From Sabethes cyaneus (taxonomy: Eukaryota; Arthropoda; Insecta; Diptera; Culicidae): DNA of 64,000 bases. The DNA lies in contig NC_071353.1 in the NCBI RefSeq assembly GCF_943734655.1, positions 22,834,501-22,898,500 on the forward strand. Direction: 5' to 3'. Shown one piece after another: positions 44,230-56,000 of the stretch. Both the position numbers and the translations under genes were made by a program. The notes beneath the pieces are model-generated. The model saw nothing but the letters and a program-made list of their open reading frames with translations. It made no database searches and had not been told where the DNA came from. Position 1 is the first letter of the stretch; each line of letters begins with the position of its first letter.

Positions 44230-44790
44230 GAAGCTAACGATGAAAACCGAGAGCAAGGTGGTCTCAATGTTCCACGTCTTGGATCGGGAAATCGAAGTAA
44301 TCGGCTAAACGGTGAAGAAGTTCTTGGCCAAAATGGGCATTTTTATGCGGAAGCGTCAGTCAAGACTGGCGACGATGTCGTGGTCATAATGAGCGACGAA
44401 ACGTACGAAAACTATTTCACGCTGGACGGCAAAGACCTGTAGAGGACCGAGTATTTTATGTCCTCCACCAAGAAGGAAGGCGTCAAGTATATATCTTCCG
44501 CGCCAAGCTCTCGAAGAAGATCCTTCTGTGGCTGACGATCGGCGAGAGAAAAATATTCAAGCCATTGTTGTTTCCTTCAGGGCTAATGGTGAACGAGGAG
44601 ACACGAAGATACAGTTCGAAGTACCTACCGGAAGTTATCGTCTTCATCAAGAAGTATCACGCAAAGGATGAGGCCTTTTTGCCACTTTACGACCAACCGA
44701 AATTAGTTTATTTTTCAAATACATACGTTAATTGCAGCGAAGTATTGGATAAGAAAGGGAAGAATACTAAAAAGATAAACCTGTTCCGGC
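44230..44790 (+). pseudogene. Tc1/mariner-type transposase, second lineage
   Basis: Two + strand frames together carry the family order. LTMKTESKVVSMFHVLDREI and LAKMGIFMRKRQSR fit the end of the helix-turn-helix region. DDVVVIMSDETYENYFTLDG (about 44370-44430) surrounds the first catalytic Asp. KLSKKILLWLTIGERKIFKP and SSKYLPEVIVFIKKYHAKDE follow. The part with the second Asp and the Glu is replaced by unrelated sequence. In-frame stops and a frameshift show it is dead. The MSDETY...TLDG signature differs from the MDDETYV type of the 41.2 and 34.8 kb relics, so it is a separate lineage. Confidence 0.72.
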
Positions 44791-44794
44791 GATT

Positions 44795-45050
44795 TCGGCT
44801 ATTTGTTATTCGGCCATTTGGTAACAGTCAGATTTAGAACGGGTATCACTTGATAAAAAGCTCGCGTAGCCCAGTGGCCTGCCTAAAACTACAATTGTAA
44901 GGTTAGGAATTAGCAATCACTCAACCCCGCACCTCCTAGCTTGGCTACTGAATTTCAAATTGGAGTATTACCAGGTATGGTCACATGAAGGCGCTAGATA
45001 GGACCTTGGGATGGCGAGAGCTATTTCTGACAGATGCCCATTTCATATTC
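44795..45050 (+). mobile_element. CGGCCATTT end and SINE-like family S2, copy 2
   Basis: TTTCGGCTATTTGTTATTCG then GCCATTTGG at 44797-44822 resembles the CGGCCATTT repeat and follows the transposase relic. 44865-45045 is the second copy of family S2. Confidence 0.5.
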
Positions 45051-48000
45051 TGTTTGTACGCAAATATCTAATTGCAGGCTCAAAAGCAGGTAGTTAAGAT
45101 AAAAAAAATGCAAAAGAATTTCATGTAATGGAATCACTTTTGATAGTATTCCGAATCCAAACACTTTCATTGTTGATTAGCAACACTGAACATAATGATG
45201 AGATTTTTATCACTAAAAGATTAGTAATTGGCAAATAAGAAAAACTATTTTAAAAGGTTTTATGATAGTTCATGTAACTTTTGTCCAACATGGCTGTTCC
45301 GACTTTTCTTTGCAGTTTACCAAATTTTGGAGTATTGTTTTCGATCATAATTTTTTAAAATCTTCTATAACAAAGGTACCTCACATCGTTTGGGTGGATT
45401 AAATCAAGTTTTTCCGCTCAGAAGTTTGTCACGTCTTCCGATTGTCGCCGCTCGATAGGGCGTGTCCTGCTAAACTGGATGACGAATATACATAAAACGG
45501 GTCTGTGCGAAAATTTTATTGTAGCCATAATTGGGGCCATTAATGGATTTATGTATTAGCTTGCTGACACCTGACAGTTCCAAAAATGTAGTCGCCCAAA
45601 TGTGAGCCAGTCGACAGAAGTGGCTTTCAAAATAAACGACCAATTTGTGGAAACGGTCTCGTCTATAGCTATTAAAAGCGATTCGTCCAGCTAATCAAAT
45701 TATCGTCAATGTCCTCTCCCAGGCGCCACTACCTTAGAGTTCGGTTTTGCAGAAGACATCGCTTTCATTCCATAACGTTAAAAGATTGACATTATATCTC
45801 GATCCTCATAAAAATACCATTCAAGTTTTCCGAAAGTTTTTATAGAGCTAAACTTTTCGCTATAGCAGGTATTATTTCAGAAGCAGTGATGAACTCAGAT
45901 GATTTGGTTTCATGACTACCCATGTCAGTTTCATTACAATCATTACTTGCTTAAAACGGAAAGTATGCTCTTTCTGACTTTGCTATGAAGTGTTCCAACT
46001 TTTCCATTGGAAAATTTGCCACATTCAATGTTGCTAGTCAAATTTTACGGCTCTCAAGTGCTTGTCGAACCTAATTTGCCAGCTGTTCTCGATACAGAAA
46101 AGGCAAAAACCAGTAATCTGTTTGCGAGAAGAGAGCTGCAAAATTCCACTTCATCTATTTCGGAAATTTACAGAAAATTGAAGCGAGCCAAATTAGGCAA
46201 AACATTTACTGAAGTATTACATTTGGCTCATTTTGTGAAACCTCCAACAAATGGATCATATCGTTTTACGCATAATCCTTTCGAAATCCCCCGAGTTTAT
46301 TAGAATAATTACCTACGCTGGGAATTTACGGGTTTCTCCTTGGTATTCGACCGGCACCGAAATGAAACCACTTTATGCAAATGGGCCCATCCCGCGGAAA
46401 ATGTAACATAATCCCAATTTCGTGACGCTGGCTGCTGTCGTGCTTTCTCACCAGCCACCCGCATCAAAACTTTCCAATAAGTTCGTCAAAATTCCAAATC
46501 ATACCATGTCTGTGCACAAATCCTTCCCAGCAGCCGGGGGCGTCCTTCGCCAGCTTATTTGTGTTTCGTGAAATTATTTCAATTTCACTAAATCTCACCA
46601 TCCCCGCGTCGTCGTCGCCGTAGAAGTTTGCCCATCAATTTCCGTGGCAATAATAGAAAACCGGAGCGCAGGAACCCATCAACCTGACACGGACTACTGC
46701 CCGTGGCGAAGCGGACTGGAGATGCAGGAAGAAGGTCACACTTTTGTTGAACTTTTGCACGGGTCGACTTTACAACGATAGCACGGAATCCAATATACCT
46801 TCCTCAAAAGGAATGTGAATGCTCTGAATGAAAATATCTCCAAGCGGCACTCGAGTGCCAAAGATTTATCAGTTCCTGGTTCCACTTTCGACGACTGAGG
46901 AATCTAGAATTCCATACGTTTCGCTTCGGTCGCTTGATCCTGCCACTCACTGGCGCCTGATTTTGTTTTGGGTAAACATAAATAAGCTTCCAACAGGGAA
47001 TCGTAATGGGAATAGAAAGGGTCCAACTTTTCGATCCGTCCCCCTTTTGGGGTGCAACTATTGGATGGGGTGATTCAGTTCAGCTAGTTTTTTCCTGCTC
47101 CTTCACTACTGGCACTTGAAAAACATTGCAAATCTTGCGTAATTTCGGTTTAATTTGCATAAGGTTTAGCATATATGCAATTTGAAAATTCTTTAAAACT
47201 TTAGAATAGATTTATTCGTTAATATTTGACCACATTGCATTCCTTCGTTCGTAACTACCCGAAAAAAAAAATTTACATTAAATTTTGTAGTAGAAACAAT
47301 GCATCTACAACAATTTTTATTATTAACATTGAAACTTATGGTAAATTTATTGTAAAAGTGTAAATTTATTGTAAAATTCAAGTTTTATTCATATTTTTGT
47401 TTCTTATTTTACGCTATATAATTGGCCTTATTTCATCATAAATTTACTGCCTTTTTTAATTATATTTTGTTGATTCGCCTAAAAAAATTATCATAAAAAG
47501 ACGATAACTTTTACTGTAAATGAAAATTTTTGTGCGCAAACAAACTAGATTTTTTTTTATTGTTAAGATACTTTACATCCCGTCATTTTTATGGTAGAAT
47601 CTCTTAAAAACATGAAAGTTATGGTCGACAACAATAAGTTTGATAGTTTGGTTATCTTTTAGGACGACAAATTTTATTGTTTTTACTTTTTGTATCCTAC
47701 TGTTACCATAATTTTTATCATCGTGTTATGGTTATTTTTTTCCGGGTAGACAAACCGGCTGCTCTGACCTTGTGTGCAGGCAAAATAAACAATTTTGCTG
47801 CTTTGTGCTTCAACCACATAGGACAACTGCTGAATTGCCGTCGGCAAATATCAATGGGCTCAGCACCCCCCGGTAACGAAGGGAGCAAATGTTGCGACCT
47901 TCCCGCTCTTCTCTGCAAGTAGTGCAAATTAGAATGAGCCTCTTTTAATCCATAGGAATTAATTCCATAACATGCTGAATTAATGTGTGAGTAAGTCCCA

Positions 48001-48470
48001 CAAAAGCCGCAACGCATCGGTTAGATAGCGTTGATATCTCCTTTGTATTCACCGCACATTTATTTCCTCGTGGTTTTTGAGTGAAATTCCTGTCGCAGTC
48101 GAGGACAAAAAATAGCAAGCATATAGCTAAATAAAGGAACACAAGCAGTGCTATCCGTTCGTTTGCAGGAAAAGCTCTTAGGATTATTTGAACAATGCTT
48201 TTTCTGGAATTTATGTTAATTAAAGCTGTAGCAACAAAAGATTATTAGATAATTATTAGCCCTTGCCGGGCGCGAATAATTAGTTTACCTGACAAAAAGT
48301 CAAAAAATGATAATGACCCAAATGAAAGTTGTTTAAAATTATTGTACAAAATTAGCTAAAGGGTCTTAGATTTTTTTAAACTTTTATAAGCGGATATAGT
48401 TTATGAATTTATGAACGAAAATAAAATTTAAACTATTTATTATGAAGGTTCGAACGAGGGGCTCATGGAA
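45050..48470. other. Unassigned DNA, 3.4 kb
   Basis: Several frames of 60-100 codons occur (for example 46007-46303 on +), but none has a domain I recognise, a good start context or flanking splice sites that join up. 47200-47700 is very AT-rich with repeated AAATTTATTGTAAAA words. Part of 46.4-47.1 kb is less AT-rich and may be conserved non-coding DNA. Confidence 0.4.
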
Positions 48471-48489
48471 AACTTCGAATACAGGTACA

Positions 48490-49090
48490 ATTCGACAATG
48501 CTGACATTTTGCAATTGTTTAGAAGTTTGTTACACACACTTAAAAATAGCACCGAAACCGGCAAAATTTTGCCGAAAAATTTTTATGCGGGGTCCCCCGC
48601 GTGTCCCGAATGCGTGGAAGTAGAGGAAACTGCAGAACATGCTTTCTTCATGTGCCCTCGTTTTGCGGGTTCGAGAAGCAACATGATGGCAGTGAGCGGA
48701 CAGGACACTACTGCGGATAACTTAGTCCAAAGGATGTGTTCCAGCGCGGACGTCTGGAGAGCGGTCAATGCGGCTGCTACCCAGATTGTACTTGAGCTAC
48801 AAAACCGCTGGAGAGACGATCAACGGCGAATAAACAGCCTAACTACCATAGTTCAGTAGTTATCTAAGAGGGTGCGTTAAGCACAATAGCCCATCTATGA
48901 AGTAATACTGATGAGGTGGTGCCAGGGAGGATTGAGGCTGGAGACTCGAGTAGGGTTTTAGTGGGTCGGCTTTCTCACGGTCCATTAGGGGAGTCGGGAT
49001 ACCTAAACCCCACTCCCTGAGTTGTCTTCTCCGGTGCCTGATAGTACCGTATCTTCTCAGGTGCTTAGCAGATTTTCCTACTCGTAAAAA
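48490..49090 (+). mobile_element. R1-clade non-LTR retrotransposon, 3' end
   Basis: The 116-codon frame at 48509-48859 holds the C-terminal zinc knuckle of R1-like elements: CPECVEVEETAEHAFFMCPRF, a Cx2C...Hx4C arrangement, then VWRAVNAAATQIVLELQNRW and a stop. A GC-rich 3' UTR of ~220 bases follows and ends near GCTTAGCAGATTTTCCTACT then TCGTAAAAAAA. It is 5'-truncated before the RT. The frame is open from the knuckle to the stop. Confidence 0.82.
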
Positions 49091-49519
49091 AATAGTAGAG
49101 TCTTCAGAACGTGTTCTTATTTTTCCTGCAGCAGCCCGGCTGACAGATGGTACAACGACAATGGCGTCACTATGGTTCCTAACGAGTGGAATTCGTGTAA
49201 TAGCCCGAAGCCAGGTTTGGCACGTTCTTTTTTCTTCTATTTTGCTCTTTTGACTACACCACCTCAGCCAAGCAGAATTAGAAAATTGATATATGGGGTA
49301 CTTGTAGAGTTAGTTATCATTTATAATATTGCTGAAGTAAAGCATTGCTATATCTTTTGCACTAACCTTGTTATAAGACTACTGTCCCAGTGGTGGCAGA
49401 AAGAGCACTCTTTTGGCTACAAACGGTGTTGCCGCCTTATAGTACAATCAGTACAGAAAATAAAACTATGCTCAATTCAGCAATATTGTAGACAATAATT
49501 AACTCTCCAAGTGTCTAAT

Positions 49520-49960
49520 ACATCCCTTTTTCACACTCAGGCCCAGGTCCTTTTTCCATATTTCCATCATATTTTCGTTTTATGACATTTTGCCGCCTTT
49601 TCTTCGATTTAATTGTCATTTTCTTTCGTACTGTTTGTTGCCAAGACAACAAAAATGTTGTCTTTTTATAGTCTTTTTGTTGTTCGTTCGTCGTCTTTTT
49701 GGCGACGTATATTTGCCATCTTTTCGTAGTTTTTTTTGCAAGTTTTATCGCCTGTTTGACACTTTTTAATGTCTCTTTCCCGTTTTTTGTCGTGTTTTTG
49801 TTGCAGTTTTTTTGTCGTCTTTTTATCGTATTTTTGCCATCTTTTTATTACTGTTCCATTGACTTTTATTCACATTTTCGTCAATATTCCGCTGTCTTTC
49901 GCCGTCTCTTCGTTATCTTTTCTATTTATTTTAATAATCTTTTCATCGTTTTCTGAAGGA
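49520..49960. repeat. T-rich degenerate tandem repeat
   Basis: Loosely repeated TTTTTCGTCGTCTTTTTGCC and GTTGTCTTTTTAT words over 440 bases with no fixed period. It resembles 1960-2420 on the opposite strand. The Phe-rich frames across it are a result of composition. Confidence 0.55.
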
Positions 49961-50157
49961 TTAAATGTCCAAGAGTTTTTATTTGCTCCGTAAAAAGAGT
50001 ATATTGAACATTAATGCAGATAGAACAATGATTCCTTCCACTTGATTATAAAGAACAACCTTATTCGCTTGATTTTGAAGTTTTATCGCACTACAGTAAT
50101 CATATTACGGAACTGCCAAAATGTGGGAAAAAATAGTACTCCAACCAGGAAAATATC

Positions 50158-50388
50158 GGTATTACTATAAATGTACACTCAAGTACTTTTTTCACACGGT
50201 TTAGTTTTTTGAGTATTAAGAACGGGGAAACTTAGAGACCATTCATTTATTTCTCAATACATTTGGGAGTAGCTCGACATTCCTCACGTAGATTGTTAAT
50301 AGTTCCTTAGCTGCACCGTTTTCGAGTAATCGAAAAAAACAAACCGTGTAAAAAAAGACTTGAGTGTAAATATCACTACGATCAAAAA
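50158..50388. mobile_element. MITE with about 40-base TIRs
   Basis: ATGTACACTCAAGTACTTTT, TCACACGGTTT on the left (50170-50204) pairs with AAACCGTGTAAAAAAAGACT, TGAGTGTAAAT on the right (50341-50371). The inner 130 bases have no frame. Confidence 0.6.
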
Positions 50389-51062
50389 GCGAAAGCAGAA
50401 AAGAATTTCATGCCGTTAACGCATATAATGATGAAAATTTCGATCTGCCGTCAAAGCAATAAAGCAGATCTTCCATTTTAATACACTTTAAAGTAAACTA
50501 TTCGATTCGCTTCTTTCTCTCAGAAAGAATAAAGTTATGCTTTTCGGGTCCAATTCACTGCATGTAGCGTAGTCGTGCTTTTTGTCACTAAATGAAACTT
50601 TCAATCTTTTCCGCAAAATTTATGAAAATCCGCAGATTTGAGCATTTGATCCGTAGGTCCGTAGAAAATTCATTACCTCTTTAACAATCAGGTCATAAGC
50701 TCAAGCAGTCTTATCACGCTGTGCTGAGAGCCGCAATAAAAGATATTATGCTTTTCGCTGCTTGATAACCATTGCCATAATTTTACGACGCTTTTCGCTT
50801 TATTCTCGAGAGTTATAAAGCATAACATTTGCTTTACTGAATAGTTTTATAACTTGAAAATATACAACTGTTAAATGATTCTAATTAATTTAGTTTATAG
50901 CGACCATAATAAAATATCCGATAGGATAAATTATATATTTTCAGCAGTTTCCGTAGTTGTGCAGCTTATGCGCATTGAATTTTAACGTGCACATTGGTGT
51001 AATAATTGAGTAAAATCAACGCCCCATCTAAATTTTGAAATTTTTGAAAAGTAGTTGTTTTA
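50388..51062. other. Unassigned DNA, partly shared with 58790-58905
   Basis: TTTATAGCGACCATAATAAA (50893-50912) and a TATGCGCATTGAATTTTAAC block (about 50967-50986) have reverse-complement counterparts at 58872-58895 and 58815-58835, so a dispersed repeat lies here. Confidence 0.4.
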
Positions 51063-51064
51063 AC

Positions 51065-51420
51065 AATATGTTCAGGGGGACTCCATAGCCGCAAGGTTAC
51101 CGAGTCTGCTTTGACAAGCGAGTGGTCGTGGGTTCGAATCTTAGTAGAATGAGGTCATTCGGTGTCAAGTGACTTTAGCATGGGTTTATTCTCAGGCTCC
51201 TCATTAACCCTTCCATCATGCTGAATTCTATGTTTACCAGCTGAAGTCTCTTGACAGTGCAAAAGTCTCTTATATAGTTAAGTGTACTGGTCAGAGGAAT
51301 GAATGAGTCCTCGCTGGGGACGGCTATAATATGGAATAGTACAGGCAGTGAGGAATAAGTGGGTAAAGTAGATCGAGCGCTGAAGGAAGGGTAAACCCCA
51401 ATACACACAAGCATGCATAA
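51065..51420 (+). mobile_element. tRNA-derived SINE, family S3
   Basis: GGGGGACTCCATAGCCGCAA, GGTTACCGAGTCTGCTTTGA then GTGGTCGTGGGTTCGAATCT forms a tRNA-like head with a good B box. A ~290-base body follows. Different from families S1 and S2. Confidence 0.6.
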
Positions 51421-51761
51421 AATTTAATAAGCATATCGCTTATTCAATAGCGATTATAGCAAAAAGAAATGCAGTGCAGGTCATACAGCAAATACCCGGG
51501 CGATATCACAATAGATCAACTATACTGGTCGCAGTGATGAGTCCACACATTAAAAACAAAAACAATATGTTCAATTAGTCAATCTCAATTTCTAGTAAAA
51601 TCATTCTAGGTGCTTGCTGTGACATGGTAACCGATTGATAATAGCGCGTTTCGCCGGAAATTTTTTTATAGCCTATGAATAACTTATATTTAATCAGCTG
51701 GCCAGCCGTTTCTGAATTGCATCCATTTTTTGATATTTTTTGAAACGGTGGCTCTACAATT

Positions 51762-52082
51762 GGGTATTTTAATTACCCCAAAAAAGTGGATTTTTCCACC
51801 TTATTTGATAGCTCGTCGTTTTCTGCATCTAACTGTTCTTTTTTTATTTCAACTAGGTCAATATTTAATGAAACAATTAATAAAAATCAAAAATAGAAAG
51901 ATTTGCTGTTTGAAAGTGTGTTACTTTTCAGCTATCGTCCTATCCCAAAAAAAATTTTTAAATTAAAAAAATGCTATTTTTATTACATTTACTCGTCAAA
52001 TTTGAAAAAGTCTTCATGTGACGATACAGTGACATCATATGTTACCATAATATGTGAAAATTTATATACCGCTAAAATACCC
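51762..52082. mobile_element. 321-bp MITE with AATT target duplication and visible empty site
   Basis: Ends GGGTATTTTA and TAAAATACCC (one mismatch nearby) are bounded by AATT at 51758-51761 and 52083-52086. The same locus without the insert is seen at 52262-52290 (TCTACAATTGATAAAGGGAC) and, reversed, at about 54062-54082. The palindromic target makes the exact cut (AATT or CAATTG) ambiguous. Confidence 0.8.
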
Positions 52083-52508
52083 AATTGATGAAGGGACGGT
52101 AGGGGAAAGTAATGAATTTTTTTTTTGGAATGGAGGGGAAAGAGCGGAAGGGTGATGGAGGAGGGGGGGGATATTGGAAGCTACGCATAACAAGTAGTCT
52201 TTGTGACTCCTATCTTAATCTTAATCTCCTATCTCCTATCTTAATATGTTTTGAACCGGTGGTTCTACAATTGATAAAGGGACGGTAGGAGAAAGCAATG
52301 AAAAATTTTTTTGGAATGGAGGGGAATGCGCGGAAAGGTAAGGGGGGGTTATTGGTACCTACGCTTAACAAGTTGTCGTTGTGACTCCTACCTTTTGTCC
52401 AATGCTGGAAGGTCACGGGTCGACCCAACCTATAATGTGAAATTATAACCAGATTCGAATCTACAACACCCGCCAGGGCATGTGGCTCGCTGGTACCCGC
52501 GGGTACCC

Positions 52509-53550
52509 ATGTACAGGGGTTAGACAAAATGATCGGGACAGGCAAAATTTTGATGAAATTCAAACGGCCATAACTTTTACAAAATTGAACATTTTTAGAT
52601 GAAACCAATTGCATTCGACGGGAAAGTTTTCCTAGTTTACCTAAAATACTTCAAAATTCGTAATAGTCAGCGGACACCGAAGTTATTCCGGGTTGTCTGG
52701 GGGTGTGTCAAAAACTGATTTTTTCAATTGCTTGTATCGTTTTTTGTCATGGAAATTTATTAATTTTCATATTTTATCCCAAAACTAGATTTCATTTCCA
52801 GTCGATTGGTGAAAAAAGAACGGAAATCCGATGAGAAACAACAAAGTTACGACCATTTTCGTAAAATCAGTACTAGTAACACCTATTGCTCTGGTCAGTT
52901 TAGGGCATGACGCAAACCATGTCAATATGTGCATCAAACGTTAAGGTTTTGTCAGCCATTGACACTGGAAGCATTCCCAGGTTCGCAGCGTGCCATGGCA
53001 ACCCTGTAGCAGGCTCTGGGTACCCCGGCGGAAGTGGTCGTTTCAGGGAATATTCGAAATCATGTCAATATGGGTGTCAAACTTCAGGATTTTCAACCCT
53101 CGTCAATTTTTGAAGTTTGACATCCATATTGGAATGGGTTTGGTCATGTTTCAAAATGGTCAAAAAGGTAAGACATTACTGGCAACATTTCCAGAGCTGA
53201 TTTCACTAGAATGGCCATATCTCGGTTGTTTCTCATCGGATTTCCGTTCTTTTTCGACCAATCGACTGGAAATGAAATCTAGTTTTGGGATAAAATATGA
53301 AAATTAATAAATTTCCATGACAAAAAACGATACAAGCAATTGAAAAAATCAGTTTTTGACACACCCCCAGACAACCCGGAATAACTTCGGTGTCCGCTGA
53401 CTATTACGAATTTTGAAGTATTTTAGGTAAACTTTCCCGTCGAATGCAATTGGTTTCATCTAAAAATGTTCAATTTTGTAAAAGTTATGGCCGTTTGAAT
53501 TTCCTCAAAATTTTGCCTGTCCCGATCATTTTGTCTAACTCCTGTACCTT
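52509..53550. mobile_element. 1.04-kb DNA element with about 320-base TIRs
   Basis: The left end TACAGGGGTTAGACAAAATG, ATCGGGACAGGCAAAATTTT and the right end (reverse complement, ATCATTTTGTCTAACTCCTG then TA) are near-identical over roughly 52511-52835 and 53223-53548. TA on both sides fits a Tc1/mariner-like target duplication. The inner 390 bases hold no transposase. Short frames that read into both TIRs are mirror images of each other and not genes. Confidence 0.8.
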
Positions 53551-53960
53551 TAAACCACAGAGGCGCTGGACAAAAGGAGACTGCAAAATCCGCTTATTAA
53601 GGTACCGACGTATCTGGATGGGCTATTTTTAGACATAAATTGTGCCTCTTCCTTCGCCTACTGTAGAAACCACCGACCGAGAAGTTTAAATCTAACTTGT
53701 TTTTACTGGCAGGACGACGACACTATGCAGGCCCTTGCGACTTACAAGGTACTGCGCGTGACGCTGTTCGTCTGTCAGCGTGTTAGCCGCGATTCTCAGC
53801 GCGGGTTAAAAACACCAGATTGGTCTATTTCATAGGAACGGTGACTTTCCCCGAAAACCCACGCTGAGAAACGCGACTAACACGCTGACCATATACGTCG
53901 CTACCTTAATAAGTGGGTTGTGCAGGTTCCTTTTGTCCAGCGCCTCTGTGGTTCAAAAGT
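53550..53960. mobile_element. Foldback element with nested inner hairpin
   Basis: Outer arms AACCACAGAGGCGCTGGACA, AAAGGAGACTGCA (53555-53590) and CCTTTTGTCCAGCGCCTCTG, TGGTT (53930-53954) with AATCCGCTTATTAAGGTA / TACCTTAATAAGTGGG. Inner arms GTCAGCGTGTTAGCCGCG (53776-53793) and CGCGACTAACACGCTGAC (53873-53890). Confidence 0.7.
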
Positions 53961-54114
53961 ACATGTTATAGCGAGCCACATGCTCTGGCGGGTGTTGTGG
54001 GTTCGAATCCGGCTCTTTCTCCTCCATTCCAAAAATTTTTTTCATTACCTTCTCCTACCGTCCCTTCATCAATTGTAGAACCACCGTTTCAAAACATATT
54101 AATATATATGTTTG

Positions 54115-55150
54115 ACCGCATTTCAAGGTCACGACTAAAAACACGAGGTTGGTCTATACATTTTTTGGCTCGTTTTTGCCCTGGGTGCAATGGTTTTACA
54201 GTAAGCATAAATCCAGTAATCTAACATTGATTCATTGAAAAATAAAAAAAATAATGTTCGTATTTTTCGTGTTCAATCTTTGCATTTGTTGCATTGGTAA
54301 TTAATAAGTAAAATAGCAGAATAGTAGGATGGTATGATGTTACATGACTGATTTCAAGTAAAAATAGTTCAGTGCACTGGTATCATTCCCACTCAAAGCA
54401 AATATTTGCAATGATCAGTGTTGTTTTTCCCGGAAGGCATGCAAATGAAAATAATTCGTAGAAAAAACTTTCTTTTTTCACATTCCCACGCACAATACGC
54501 CTACAAGAGGAACTATGCGCACTATTGACTCCAGCTGTTGCTTTGTGGGCACTACTAATATACTGGCGAAGGTTGGCAGCTGTCACAATTCCCAGGAAAT
54601 TAACCATTTCCGGTTTGGGTTATTCTTTTGCACCACTCGCTGTTCGCATTGCGAGATTACGAGATGACCGAAATGAGATCTCCCATATATTTTAATTTCG
54701 AAACATCCAACCAGCCGGTGGTTTTGAGGCCTGTCTGGTGGGCCGTTCGATAGCCGGATCGCTCACGCCCATAAACTCATCTGGGAGATGTGCCGTCCTG
54801 CTACGGAGGCAGAGTTTTTATGGTTATCATCCGATTAAGCTTGAGGCACAATAGAGTCCATAAATAATGTCGTTTTTTTATTGCATCGATCCGCACACAA
54901 AACGGTCCACTCCCAGTTTGATGCGTAAATCATAATCGTTGCGAAACTGAGCCAAACCAACCGACGACAGCCATATTTTTTTTTTCTTATGATAAGGCAA
55001 TTTTAATAAAAACAGACGGATTTTGGAGGAAATCCCTTTTGGAAACTAATTAAGTCTGAGCTGTTTGGGATTGATATTCGGGCACGATGTGAAATATGCT
55101 GCAGGGAATTTGCGATAACCCACTAGGAAAGAACTCGGCTCTTGCGGAAA
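54115..55150. other. Unassigned DNA
   Basis: No feature recognised. Confidence 0.4.
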
Positions 55151-55159
55151 ATCATTTTA

Positions 55160-56000
55160 CATTTTTCACCCATCTGAAAAACGCTCAACGAAAGATTGAC
55201 TTTTGAAAGATGACAACTGTGTACGAAGAAGTGAGCTTAATGTTACGCAAATCCTGACACCCGAAAAGTCACCAAAAGTTCGAAAATTGTTTGCTTGTTC
55301 CTGGTCTGCAGTCGGCGTTAACTTATTCGTTAGCTTTCTTCGCCAGAAGCAGTGGCGACAAACGAGCAAAATATGTGCTGAACAAATCTTCCTCCCTGCA
55401 CATGACCAACTTTTGATAAACCAAATCTCTGTCACCAAACATATTACACAGAAGTCGCAAGTACTCGCAAACTTTGCCCGGAGAGTGGCTTCGAATCTGC
55501 CGAAAGTGGTCGGTGTAGACAGGTTGTTTACAGTCAAATAATTCCTTGCGAACATGCCATTTGCCAAAGCCATCCAATTTGAATTCGAGTGTAACAGTGT
55601 CGCTGGCGAATAGCGCACACGGAACTTTTCCGTTCCTTTTAACAAATAATGTCACAAACTGCAGTACAACACGATAAACGTGTGTGGAAATGCTTACTCG
55701 GCTCGATACAGATACCGACACTGCCCCCCTCACTTCAACCCACCGAAACCAGATGCTGATAACGAGTCAGAGATAAAGTTTCGTTACAACTGCAAATCTG
55801 CTGGATATTGGATTGTTAGCACAGCCAACCGCACCGGAAAACCGGGTCAGGGGAGGCCCTCATTGATACGGAACGATACACAAAGCGCACTGTCAGGGTT
55901 CCTACGGATGATATCGATTAATAATGAGGGCTTCACGTGTCGAGCTTTTATTGGTTTTCTAAAGCCTGCAGCGCAGGTTGTGTATGCCTAAGGACCGCAG
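55160..56000. other. Higher-GC segment with overlapping open frames, unassigned
   Basis: Frames of 159 and 136 codons on the minus strand (55645-55166, 55733-55323) and 112 and 103 codons on the plus strand (55203-55541, 55680-55991) overlap one another. None shows a domain, signal or splice pattern I can name. The minus frames have more protein-like makeup. It could be a fragment of an unknown mobile element or an exon of a minus-strand gene. Confidence 0.3.

Larger units (their letters stand above)
51742..54110. mobile_element. Nested repeat complex: tandem plus inverted copies of one unit with three insertions
   Basis: An outer unit (GAAACGGTGGCTCTACAATT, GAAGGGACGGTAGG, TTTTGGAATGGAGGGGAA) occurs at 51742-52215 (split by a MITE), at 52247-52480, and inverted at about 54000-54100. 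The second and third copies carry B-box sequences (GATTCGAATCT and GGGTTCGAATCC) and the GCATGTGGCTCGCT word. Between them lie the TIR element 52509-53550 and the foldback 53550-53960. Each layer is listed separately. Confidence 0.7.

Noticed and set aside
46007..46303. 98-codon + strand frame
   Set aside because: Good length, but no domain I can name, and no upstream promoter or splice evidence.
49699..49993. Phe-rich frames of 74-85 codons that look like membrane proteins
   Set aside because: The T-rich degenerate repeat gives Phe/Leu/Val codons by composition alone.
52210..53632. Two frames beginning with the same peptide, at 52614-52210 on minus and 53444-53632 on plus
   Set aside because: They are mirror copies created by the two TIRs of the 52509-53550 element and have no independent support as genes.
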